The notes under the pieces were generated by a model. That model was not told the DNA's origin and did not search any database. It worked only from the letters and a program-made list of their open reading frames with translations. A stretch of 45,752 nucleotides of DNA from Myxococcales bacterium (GTDB taxonomy: Bacteria > Myxococcota_A > Polyangia > Haliangiales > Haliangiaceae): assembly GCA_028287115.1 (NCBI GenBank), contig JAQBQF010000064.1:1-45752 (forward strand), in the 5' to 3' direction. The stretch's first letter is position 1; each line of letters starts with the position of its first letter. Below, piece by piece: positions 1 to 8,900 of this stretch. The position numbers were made by a program, and so were the translations under genes.

Positions 1-23
1 GCCGTGGTAGTGAACAGGAGGCC

Positions 24-120
24 ATGGCGAATGACGACGAGCTCGCGCAGACCGCGACCGCGCCGAAGAGGTCGGCGCAGCCGGAGGCCGCACCGCGCGC
101 GATGCTCGGGCGCTTCAAGC
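24..120 (+). CDS. 5' end of an unrelated gene, cut off by a junction
   Basis: An ATG at 24 follows a perfect AGGAGG at 16-21. The reading frame begins MANDDELAQ, runs through an Ala/Pro-rich stretch and reaches MLGRFKLV near base 118. That last motif resembles the lead-in to the glycine loop of bacterial Ser/Thr kinases, but no glycine loop follows. From about 120 the DNA codes in another frame for the middle of an M13 peptidase. The frame stays open by chance to 338, with Arg-rich text typical of a shadow frame. I read this as the first ~32 codons of a different gene joined to the peptidase. The kinase guess rests on eight residues only. Confidence 0.4.
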
Positions 121-1725
121 TGGTTCAAGGCGATCGCCGAGCTCCACAAGGCGGGCATCCAGGTCGTGTGGTCCGCGGTCGCCGCGGCCGATCTCAAGGA
201 CTCGACGACCAACGTCACGTACCTCGATCCCGCCGGTCTCGGCCTCCCCGATCGCGACTACTACGTGAAGCCGGACTTCAAGGACAAGCTCGAAGGGTAC
301 AAGGCGCACGTCGCCAACATGCTCGCGCTCCTCGGTAACGCACAACCGAAGGCGGCTGCGCAGGCGGCGGATGTGCTCGCGATCGAGATCGAGCTCGCCA
401 AGCTCGCGATGACCGCGACCGAGAAGCGCGACGTCCAGGCGCGTTACAACCCGACCGATCTCAGGGCGCTCGCGAAGCAGGTCAAGTCGGTCGACTGGGC
501 GGCGTACTGGAAGGCACTCGACGTCACGCCGAGTCAGAAGGTCATCCTGGGCACGCCGAAATTGTTCGCCGCCCTCGATACGTTGCGGGCGAAGTTCAAG
601 CCGGCCCAGTGGGCGAATTACTTCACGTATCACATCGTCGAGCAGGCCTCGTTCGCGCTCCCCAAGGCGTTCGATGACGAATCATTCGCCCTGCAGAAGC
701 TGCTGACGGGCGTGCAAAAGCCCAAGGATCGCTACAAGCGCTGCATCGACGCGACGCAGACCGGGCTCGGCGAGCTCCTCGGCCTGCAATACGTCACCAA
801 GTATTTCCCGGCGGCCGCGAGGCAGAACGCCGTCACGCTCGTCGACGCGCTCGTCGCGGTGATGGCGGAAGAGCTCGGCCATCTCGACTGGATGACGGAT
901 GCGACGCGCCCCGTAGCCCAGGCGAAGCTCGCGAAGATCGTGCGGATGATCGGATTTCCGGACAAGTGGCGGACCTACGACTTCGACGTCAAGCGCGACG
1001 ACTTCGCCGGAAATCAGCTACGTGCGTCCGCGTACGAGATGCATCGTCTGCTCGCCAAGTCGGGTAAGCCCGTCGACCGCGCCGAATTGCAGATGGAGAC
1101 GTATCAAGTCGATGCGTACTACCGGGCCATTGCGAACAACACGGCGCTTCCAGCGGGCATTCTCCAGCCGCCGTTCTTCGGGCCCGATCGGTCGGTCGCG
1201 GCCAATCTCGGCGGTATCGGCGTGGTGATCGGTCACGAGCTGACCCACGGGTTCGACGATCAAGGCGCGCAGTTCGACGCGGACGGCAACCTCAAGAACT
1301 GGTGGCAAAAGGCCGACAAGGACAAGTTCGACGCGAAGGGCACGTGCGTCGCGGATCAGTACTCGAGCTTCGAAGCGAGCAAGGGCCTGTTCATCAACGG
1401 CCGCCTGACGCTTGGTGAGAACATCGCGGATCTCGGAGGCGTCAAGATGGCCTTCAACGCGTATCGGTCGCTGCGCAAGGACGCGACGAAGGTCTACGTG
1501 GCGGACGGCTTCTCCGAAAATCAGCAGTTCTTCCTCGGGATGGGACAAGCCTGGTGCGCGATGGATCGCCCCGACGAGGTCAAGCGACGACTCGCGGTCG
1601 ATCCGTATTCCCCGCCGAAGTTCCGCGTGTACGGCGCGCTGCGTAACTTTCCGGAATTCGCGCGCGCCTTCAATTGTGCCGAAGGGACCCCGATGCGTCC
1701 GGCGAAGACCTGCGCGGTGTGGTGA
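118..1725 (+). CDS. M13 family zinc metallopeptidase (neprilysin/PepO-like), 5' truncated
   Basis: Coding similarity begins abruptly at FKAIAELHKAG (about 124) and runs to the stop. The zinc motif HELTH lies in VIGHELTHGFDDQGAQFDADG (1234-1293), and the downstream glutamate and aspartate are in ENIADLGG (1420-1443). PAGILQPPFF precedes the zinc site and the protein ends in Cys-x-Val-Trp, both usual for M13 enzymes. Roughly the first 150-200 residues expected for the family, including any signal peptide, are absent. The in-frame ATG at 31 and GTG at 4 lie in Arg-rich non-homologous sequence, so they are not believable starts. M13 enzymes are secreted or periplasmic oligopeptidases. The truncation is probably an assembly effect rather than a real pseudogene. 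Confidence 0.85.
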   Translation, partial: SWFKAIAELHKAGIQVVWSAVAAADLKDSTTNVTYLDPAGLGLPDRDYYVKPDFKDKLEGYKAHVANMLALLGNAQPKAAAQAADVLAIEIELAKLAMTATEKRDVQARYNPTDLRALAKQVKSVDWAAYWKALDVTPSQKVILGTPKLFAALDTLRAKFKPAQWANYFTYHIVEQASFALPKAFDDESFALQKLLTGVQKPKDRYKRCIDATQTGLGELLGLQYVTKYFPAAARQNAVTLVDALVAVMAEELGHLDWMTDATRPVAQAKLAKIVRMIGFPDKWRTYDFDVKRDDFAGNQLRASAYEMHRLLAKSGKPVDRAELQMETYQVDAYYRAIANNTALPAGILQPPFFGPDRSVAANLGGIGVVIGHELTHGFDDQGAQFDADGNLKNWWQKADKDKFDAKGTCVADQYSSFEASKGLFINGRLTLGENIADLGGVKMAFNAYRSLRKDATKVYVADGFSENQQFFLGMGQAWCAMDRPDEVKRRLAVDPYSPPKFRVYGALRNFPEFARAFNCAEGTPMRPAKTCAVW

Positions 1726-1728
1726 CGC

Positions 1729-3030
1729 TCAGCGAACGAAGCCGACCGACGCGGTGATCACCTCGACGGCGTCCGTGGCGCCGTCGGCGCGGTACGTGTC
1801 CGTCACCTCGGGACTGAACTGCCAGCTGTAGCGAATCAGCGACGCCTCGAGCTTCGCCGTCAGCGCTCCGTGATTTGCTGCGACTCCGATCGCCGCGCGG
1901 TATCCGCTCGCGCTTGGACTCCTGAACCGCGACGACAGCGTACCTCCGGAGAGCACGATCCGATTCTCGGCGGCGAGATACGGCTCGAAGCCGCCGGCGC
2001 GCAGCGCGACGCGACCGCCGATCCGGATCGAGTTGTAGGTCGCATCCGGTGTCAGCGCGACCGCCGCCGCGTCGCCGCTAAAGCCGTACGAGTCGCGCAC
2101 GAAGCCCGCGCCGGCATCGAACGCGAGCGTGTCGCCGGCATTCCAGCGATGCCGGACCGTCGCCTCGAGCGTATCCCACATGGTCTTGAGGCCATTTGCA
2201 TTCATCACCGGCTGTGCGGTCACGCCGTGCTCGTAACGCGCGAACACCGAGAGGCCGCGGAGGTGTCCTGCGTTCGCGAGCGGCCACAGCTCGAGCTCGA
2301 GCCCGCCCATGAGCTGACCCACCTCGGATTCGTCGCGGACGTTGGTCGTCGGATTCGCGCCTTTGTCGTAGGTGAAGTTGCGGAACCCGATGTCGATCAC
2401 CGCCGCGAGATTGATGAAACGGTTGCGCGGCGCCTCAGGTACTGCCTGTTTTTCGACGCCGTCGTCGCTACCCCCGCCACCACCCGGATCATCCGTGACA
2501 ACCGGATCGGGATCCTTCGTGGCGACCACAGCTCCGCCCGGCTTCGTCGCGATCGCGAGCTCCTCGCCGACGCCGACGTTGACGTAGTCGTCGTAGAGCG
2601 TCTTGCCGCCCATCGTGACGACGACGTGGTGCGCATCATTTCCGGACACCTCGATGCGCGCCGGGACCTTGCCCTTGTCCTCCTCGTCGACGCGAATACT
2701 CGCGCCTTTGGCGGCCGGCGCTTCGAACACGAGCGTCGCGAGTGCCATCGACAGCGTGAACTTCACGGTCGGCGCTGGGCCGCGCTTCGGAACATCGATC
2801 TGATCGACGATCGGTCCATAGTTCTTGAGCTGGACGATGATCGGCGTGACGCCGATCGGCGCGTCGATCGTGCACGGCGTCGCGTCACACACGGCGCCGG
2901 ACTCCGGATCGTTCAGGTACACGGTCGCTCCGGGAGGGTCGGTCTCGATCCTGACCTTGCGCGTGGGTCCGGCGGCGGCCACGCCAATACTGGCAATGAC
3001 CATCGCGCCAGCGAGCAGCACCCGACCCAT
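1729..3030 (-). CDS. PEGA-domain exported protein with predicted outer-membrane barrel
   Basis: The protein has 433 residues. The frame is open for 87 more codons upstream, but the ATG at 3030 starts a clear signal peptide (MGRVLLAGAMVIASIGVAAAG) and has a -10-like TATCAT six bases before it. Residues ~25-95 form a PEGA domain (TDPPGATVYLND, then a Cys-x4-Cys pair), followed by a second PEGA-like stretch. A Gly/Asp/Pro linker (DDPGGGGGSDDG) leads to a C-terminal half of alternating strands ending in Phe-Val-Arg, consistent with an outer-membrane beta-barrel. PEGA domains are common surface modules in myxobacteria. No enzyme motif is visible. The gene is convergent with the M13 peptidase (3-base gap) and divergent from the TerB-like gene. 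Confidence 0.75.
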   Translation of the reverse strand: MGRVLLAGAMVIASIGVAAAGPTRKVRIETDPPGATVYLNDPESGAVCDATPCTIDAPIGVTPIIVQLKNYGPIVDQIDVPKRGPAPTVKFTLSMALATLVFEAPAAKGASIRVDEEDKGKVPARIEVSGNDAHHVVVTMGGKTLYDDYVNVGVGEELAIATKPGGAVVATKDPDPVVTDDPGGGGGSDDGVEKQAVPEAPRNRFINLAAVIDIGFRNFTYDKGANPTTNVRDESEVGQLMGGLELELWPLANAGHLRGLSVFARYEHGVTAQPVMNANGLKTMWDTLEATVRHRWNAGDTLAFDAGAGFVRDSYGFSGDAAAVALTPDATYNSIRIGGRVALRAGGFEPYLAAENRIVLSGGTLSSRFRSPSASGYRAAIGVAANHGALTAKLEASLIRYSWQFSPEVTDTYRADGATDAVEVITASVGFVR

Positions 3031-3100
3031 ACAATAATGATAACCCGACGGGCGGCCTCCACAAGCAAGTCTTGAGGTGGCGCCGTTGTAGACTGTCGGC
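3031..3100. promoter_or_regulatory. Divergent promoter pair with both starts right after the -10 boxes
   Basis: Minus strand: TTGTGG (3064-3059), 16-base spacer, TATCAT (3042-3037), then six bases to the ATG at 3030. Plus strand: TAGACT (3089-3094), then six bases to the ATG at 3101; no good -35 box is visible for this one. Neither start has a Shine-Dalgarno. Transcription would begin at or within a few bases of each ATG, giving leaderless messages. Confidence 0.45.
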
Positions 3101-3991
3101 ATGGATAGAAGTGTCACGAACCTGTTGGGCGGCGGGCTACGGCCTAACGATCCACGCAGGTTTTTGATCGAAGCGATGATCTGCGCGATGCACGCCGACG
3201 GAGTGGTGGATGCGCGCGAGACAGCGGCGATGCACAAACAGATCACCGAGCACCCGCTGTTCCAGGGCCTCGGCGCGACCGCAGCCAGCACGCTGATCGA
3301 CTTATCGAGTGATGCGATTCGTTACGCCGGCAATTCGGTCGTTCGCGCGCCCGCGATTGCCAAGGGGCTTCCGGCGCGCATCCATCGCCTCGCCGCGTTC
3401 GGGATGGCGGCCGAGGTCGCGGTCGCCGATCAGCACCTCGTCGATGGCGAGCTGAGCTTTCTCGAAGCGCTGCGGATCGCGCTGCGCATCTCACCGGTCG
3501 AAGCGGAGCAAGCGGTGTATGCGGCCCAGCAGCACCAGCTTCCGGCGTTCCTGGACGATCGCTACCTGCGCATCAAAGGCATGATCCCCGTCGCGACCGA
3601 AGTCTTCGCGCTTCGCGCGCTCGCGCGTGCGATGGCCAACGACGACCAGCGCTTCAAGATCCGCGACTTCTTCGCGGCGATTCCCGATCTCGCGCTGACC
3701 AAGGACGAGCTCGACTCCGAGCTCTACCGCGCGTTCCGCAAGCCTCGCGGCCCGGATGCGCAGGTGTTCACCGAGCTCGCGCGCGTCGCGCAATCGCTGC
3801 CGGATCCCGTCGATCGCTATTGGATGGTGGTCTACACGCTCGTCGCAGAATTGCCGGCGACCGTGGCGAGCTGGCGCGTGATCCCGTTCATGGGCGTCAT
3901 GCAAGCCGCTTTTCAAATCACCGACACCGACATGGAGCTCGCGGTCGTCGATGCCTTGACTTTTCCTGCAGCGCTGGCTCGGCCGTCGTAA
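3101..3991 (+). CDS. TerB-like tellurite-resistance-fold protein
   Basis: 296 residues, soluble, no signal peptide or membrane span. Residues ~20-50 (FLIEAMICAMHADGVVDARE) match the helix-acidic loop of the TerB/DjlA-N fold, in which an ADGxVDxxE motif binds metal. A second, weaker acidic helix pair follows at ~95-130 (VAVADQHLVDGELSFLEALR). The C-terminal half is helical and unassigned. TerB-fold proteins are usually scaffolds or metal-responsive parts of envelope-stress systems. There is no TerC or TerD nearby, so no tellurite role can be claimed from context. The ATG follows TAGACT by six bases with no Shine-Dalgarno. Confidence 0.7.
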   Translation: MDRSVTNLLGGGLRPNDPRRFLIEAMICAMHADGVVDARETAAMHKQITEHPLFQGLGATAASTLIDLSSDAIRYAGNSVVRAPAIAKGLPARIHRLAAFGMAAEVAVADQHLVDGELSFLEALRIALRISPVEAEQAVYAAQQHQLPAFLDDRYLRIKGMIPVATEVFALRALARAMANDDQRFKIRDFFAAIPDLALTKDELDSELYRAFRKPRGPDAQVFTELARVAQSLPDPVDRYWMVVYTLVAELPATVASWRVIPFMGVMQAAFQITDTDMELAVVDALTFPAALARPS

Positions 3992-4121
3992 CCGCGTTGG
4001 ACGACTCGCGCGCGATTTGTCAACGGCGAGATGCGGCGTTCGATCGCATCGACGTCATACGAATTCATCGGTGAATTGATCGGATGGTTTCTCGATCGGT
4101 CCGTGCATAATGGGCGAACGC

Positions 4122-4622
4122 ATGATGACGTCCGGAACGGTCGAGCTTGTCGAACGCATTCGCAAACAACTGCAGCGGCAGGACAACCCCGTGCGAATCG
4201 CGGGACCCGTTGCCGAGTCGGCGATCGTGGCCGCCGAGGAAAAACTCGGCTGCATCTTTCCGCCTTCGTACCGGAACTTTCTCCGGACGTTCGGCGGCAT
4301 CACGTTGCCGACTCACTTGGGGATCGTTCACGAGTTCATCGGGGTCACCGCGGCCACCGAAGACGATGTAGTCGGCCGCACACTTCGTGCACGTGAAGAA
4401 CGCAAGCTTGGCGAGCACCTCGTGGTCGTTGGCATGGGGGCGCAATTCCAGGAATGGTTTTGCCTCGATGTCAGCCGCGAGAACGCAGCGGGCGAGAACC
4501 CGATCCTGATGTTCGACGCGCGCGACAACGCGCTGGACCAGCAGTTCTACGACGACTTCGGCCAGATGTTGCAAGAGGTCATGGGCTTCGTCGCCGAGAG
4601 CCTTGACCAACCGCTGGACTGA
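4122..4622 (+). CDS. SMI1/KNR4 (SUKH) family protein
   Basis: 166 residues from the ATG at 4122; an upstream in-frame ATG at 4110 would give 170. I prefer 4122 because the 4110 codon overlaps a -10-like CATAAT (4106-4111). The core LGCIFPPSYRNFLRTFGG is the hallmark SUKH motif, followed by the usual alternating strands and a C-terminal Asp/Phe-rich helix. SUKH proteins are often immunity proteins of contact-dependent toxins, but many are stand-alone proteins of unknown role. No toxin is encoded nearby (the neighbours are TerB-like and a flippase-like membrane protein), so an immunity role is not supported here. Confidence 0.75.
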   Translation: MMTSGTVELVERIRKQLQRQDNPVRIAGPVAESAIVAAEEKLGCIFPPSYRNFLRTFGGITLPTHLGIVHEFIGVTAATEDDVVGRTLRAREERKLGEHLVVVGMGAQFQEWFCLDVSRENAAGENPILMFDARDNALDQQFYDDFGQMLQEVMGFVAESLDQPLD

Positions 4623-4690
4623 ACGACCGCCCCGGAAGTCGAACGAAACCCCTCGGCCCGGGGTGCGAGACTTGCTATAGCTCGATGCGC

Positions 4691-5869
4691 ATGAGCGGTC
4701 GGCCTACGTGGGCTCGGTGGGTAACCAGAATTTCTCTGGGAATCGCCATCGTCGCGCTGATCTTCACGATCCGCGACCTCGGGCTTCGCGCGTTGGCCAA
4801 GTATTTCCGCATGATCGGTTGGTGGTGGATCGCGGTGCTCGTGCTCGAGGTCACGATCACCTCGCTCGACGCCGTCGCGATCCGCGCGTTCTTGTCACCC
4901 GAGCACTCGAAGGTGCGGTTTCGCGCGACGCTGCTATCCCAGCTCGCGGGCCGCGCCGTCAATGCGGTGACTCCGGGCGGCAACCTCGGCGAGGCGGTCA
5001 AGGTCTCGGTGCTGACGGACTACGTCAGCCAGTCACGCGCCGTGTCGACGATCCTGTTCTACAACATCGTCAGCTTCACGGTCGAGCTCGCTACCGTGGC
5101 CGTCGCGGCGCCGTTCATGGCGTTGCTCGTGCCGATGCCGACGTCGCTGCGTTGGCTGATGTTGGCGGTCGGGCTCGCGTGTTTCCTGCTCGCGATCGCG
5201 CTCAACGCGCTGGTTCGACATGGTGTGCTCGCGACCCTCGCGCGGATCGCCAAGCGCATCCCGGTACCGGGGCTCGCGCTGGTCAGGCGCAGGCTGTGGA
5301 ACCTCGAGAACCCATCGCGTTATCTGCTGTCGCAGGAGCGCTACGAGAGCTGGCGGGGTGGGCTCGCCGCGGTCGATGACAACATGCACGTATCGACGGG
5401 CGCACGTGCCCGCGATCGCTGGCTCGGGATCGCCGCGGTCGTGCTGTCGCGCGGGACCTCGATGACCCTGTCGCTGCTGATCCTCCACGCCGTCGGCGAG
5501 CCGATCACTCTCGGGTTTGTCGCGGCGTATACGGTCGGCGGCTTCGCGATCTATCTCCTCTCGAGCCTCGTGCCCATGGGCCTCGGCATCTCCGAGGGCG
5601 GCAACTACGCGCTGTTCCGCGCGCTCGGCTACAACCCGGCGCGAGGCGTGACACTCGTGCTGGCTCGCCGCGTGACGCTGATCGTCTACGCCGCGATCGG
5701 CCTCGTGCTCGTCACCGCGAGCGAGACCGTGAAGCGGGCGAAAGCGCGCCACCTACCGGTGCGCCAACTCGAGGTTGCACCTGCATCGGCGCCGCCGCTT
5801 TCGGTCAACCTTCCCGTGACGAGCGCGTCGCAAGTTGCCGCCGCTCATGTGACAGACGTCGCAGACTGA
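4691..5869 (+). CDS. Lysylphosphatidylglycerol synthase/flippase-like integral membrane protein (UPF0104)
   Basis: About 392 residues with seven or eight hydrophobic helices. The family signature AVNAVTPGGNLGEAVK is present around residues 95-110, and a second conserved stretch, LVPMGLGISEGGNYALF, lies near 295-312. This is the membrane half of MprF-like proteins without the soluble synthase domain, so the protein probably moves or binds a lipid rather than aminoacylating it. The C-terminal ~40 residues are Ala/Pro/Val-rich and cytosolic. Starts at 4685 and 4691 are both possible. TATAGC at 4676-4681 favours 4691, because 4685 would lie only three bases from the box. Substrate unknown. Confidence 0.8.
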   Translation: MSGRPTWARWVTRISLGIAIVALIFTIRDLGLRALAKYFRMIGWWWIAVLVLEVTITSLDAVAIRAFLSPEHSKVRFRATLLSQLAGRAVNAVTPGGNLGEAVKVSVLTDYVSQSRAVSTILFYNIVSFTVELATVAVAAPFMALLVPMPTSLRWLMLAVGLACFLLAIALNALVRHGVLATLARIAKRIPVPGLALVRRRLWNLENPSRYLLSQERYESWRGGLAAVDDNMHVSTGARARDRWLGIAAVVLSRGTSMTLSLLILHAVGEPITLGFVAAYTVGGFAIYLLSSLVPMGLGISEGGNYALFRALGYNPARGVTLVLARRVTLIVYAAIGLVLVTASETVKRAKARHLPVRQLEVAPASAPPLSVNLPVTSASQVAAAHVTDVAD

Positions 5870-5937
5870 TCTCCGCCGATCCGGCTGCCGTTTTCTGGTA
5901 GGGCGAATCGCCTCGCGGTGATAGGGTGCGCGACCTC

Positions 5938-8900
5938 ATGCGCCGCCTAGTCGTCGTCCTCTGCCTTTCCGTGATCGTCGCCTGCGGAGGTGACTCGAAG
6001 AACCCGATCGATGCAGGTGTCGACGGACCTCCGATGACGACCGAGGTCGTCTGCGAGACGCTCGCGCCGCTCGCATCGGGGACGTGCGACGTCACCGCCG
6101 GCGGTACGACGAAGCTGATCAAAGGCACGGTGCTGACGCCTTCGACCGTGTATCGCGGCGGTCAAGTTGCCGTCGACGATACCGGCCACGTGTCCTGCGT
6201 CGGCTGCAACTGCGCGCAGGGTGGCGAGACCATCATCACCTGTCCCGACGGCGCGATCTCGCCGGGCCTCATCAACACGCACGATCACATCACGTTCACG
6301 CAGAACGCGCCGTACACCGATACGGGCGAGCGCTACGAAGACCGCCAGCAGTGGCGCAAAGGCCTCGACGGTCACGCCAAGATTTCGTCGTCGGGCGGCG
6401 CGAGCGCCGATCAGATCCGGTGGGGCGAGCTGCGGTTCCTGATGGGCGGCGCGACCTCGATCGTCGGTTCCGGTGGCCAAGCGGGCCTGCTGCGTAACCT
6501 CGACCAGGCTCCGAACATGGAAGGTCTCCAGAAGAAGGCGGTCAACTTCGATACGTTCCCGCTCAGCGATTCCGGCGGCACGCGGCGCACGGGCGATTGC
6601 GATTACGGTGGAACCGCGACGACCGCGGCGTCGCTCGCGGGCATCGATGCGTACGAACCGCACACGTCCGAAGGCATCGACGCGACCGCGCGTAACGAGT
6701 TCCTGTGCGAGAGCTCGACGACGTACGACGCGATGGCGCCGGGAGTCTCCGACAACCTGGTGATCGCGAAGACGTCGATGATCCACGGCATCGGCCTCAC
6801 CCCTGCCGACTACGGCGCGATGTCTCAAGCGGGCACGGGCCTGATCTGGTCGCCGCGCTCGAACATCACGCTGTACGGCGACACCGCGCGCGTCACGACC
6901 GCGGCGCGTCTCGGCGTCAACATCGCGCTCGGCACCGACTGGATGCCGACGGGCTCGATGAACCTGCTCCGCGAGCTCAAGTGCGCCGACGGTTACAACA
7001 AGAGCTACCTGGCCTCGTTCTTCTCCGACGAAGCGCTGTGGCAGATGGTGACGTCAAACGCGGCCACCGTGACGAAGACCGACGACTCGCTCGGCCTCCT
7101 CGCCGCCGGCCGTTATGCCGACATCGCGATCTTCAACGCGCACGGCGCGTCGTTCCGCGCGGTGATCGATGCGAAGCCTGAAGACGTCGCGCTCGTCATG
7201 CGTGGTGGCAAGGTCCTGTACGGCGACGACGCGGTCGTCAACGCGCTCGCGACGACCTGCGACACGGTCGACGTGTGCGGCACCGGCAAGCGCGTGTGCC
7301 TGATGGGCGAGGTCGGCAAGACCTACGCGGCGCTGCAGACCGCCGCGGGCGCTTCGATCTACCCCGCGTTCGCGTGCGGGCAGCCGATGAACGAGCCCTC
7401 GTGCGTGCCGAAGCGTCCGGCCTCGGTGGCCGGCTCGTCGATCTACACGGGCGTCGCGTCCGCGACCGACAGCGACGGCGACGGCATCGACGACACGCAG
7501 GACAAGTGCCCGAACGTGTTCGATCCGATCCGTCCGCTCGACGCCAACAAAGAGGGCGACGCCGACAACGACGGCGTTGGCGACGCGTGCGACCCGTGTC
7601 CACTCGATGCGAACACGACGACCTGCGGCGTCGTCGATCCGAACGATCGCGATCACGACGGCATCCAGAACACCGCGGACAACTGCCCCGATCTCGCGAA
7701 CGCGGATCAAGCCGACGCCGACATGGACGGCAAGGGCGATCTCTGCGACGCGTGCCCGACCAAGGCCAATCCAGGCGCCGCCGGCTGCCCGGCGACGATC
7801 TACGAGATCAAGACGGGACAGGCGATGGTCGGCTCGGCGGTTCACGTGTCGCACGCGCTGGTCACGGGTCACGGAACGAACGGCTTCTTCGTGCAGGTCA
7901 AGATCGGCGATGCCGAGTACACGAGCCCGGATAACTCCGGTCTGTTCGTGTTCACCGGCACGACCTCGACCGAGCTGCCGAAGGCGACCGTCGGTGCGCG
8001 CGTCTCGATCGACGGCACGATCGACAGCTTCGTCGGCGAGATCGAGCTGGCGAACGTCACGCTCGTCACCGTCGACGCGGTGGGCCCCGAAGCGGCCCCG
8101 GCAGCGATCTCCGCGACGTACGCCGAGGTGGCGACCGGCGGCTCGCGCGCGCTCACGCTCGAAGGCGTGATCGTTTCGCTCGGCGCCGCGACCGTCACCG
8201 CGCAGAACGTGATGTTCGGCGAGTTCACGCTGACGGACGCCGGCAACACCAGCCTGATCGTCGACGATCTCCTGTACGCGCAGCCAAGCACGATCGGTCA
8301 GAACTTCACGGCCGCCACCGGCATCCTCGGGCTCAAGTCCGCGGGCGGCGGCGTCGGTGCCTCGAAGCTCCATCCGCGAAGCTCGGCAGATTTCGTCTCG
8401 GGGCCGCCGGGTCTCGCCTCGCTCGGTCCATCGCCAACATTCGCGCGCGTCGGGATGGCCGGCAATACGTTCCCGAACGCGCTCACCGTGACGCTCACGG
8501 GCCCGGCCCAAGGCGCGACGTCGGTCATGTTGATGTCCGGAAACACCAACGCGTTGACGGTTCCCGCGACCGTGACCGTGCCGAGCGGGTCGACGACGGT
8601 CACCGTGCCGGTCACGGCCCTGATGCAGAACCCCGATGTCATGGTGACCGCGATCCTCGGCCTCCAGATGCAGACCGCTCACGTCCGCGTGCTCGGCCTG
8701 ACCGAGGCGCCCGCGACGGTGACGCTGTCTCCATCGACGACCGCGATCGATCCGGGGGGAACGAAGCTGTTCACGGTGTCGCTCGATGTGCCCGCGCTGA
8801 CGCCTGCGACCGTGACACTCGCAGTCAATCCGACGGGAGCCGGCACCTTCCCGGGGAGCGTCTCGATCGCCGCGGGCCAGATCAGCACGACGTTCACGTA

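Noticed and set aside
4110..4622. SUKH protein as immunity partner of a toxin system with the TerB-like gene
   Set aside because: No polymorphic-toxin, Rhs or nuclease domain is encoded within the neighbouring genes; adjacency to TerB alone is not evidence.
4651..4665. Hairpin CCCC...GGGG before the flippase-like gene as a terminator
   Set aside because: The stem is only about five pairs and no T run follows; too weak to call.
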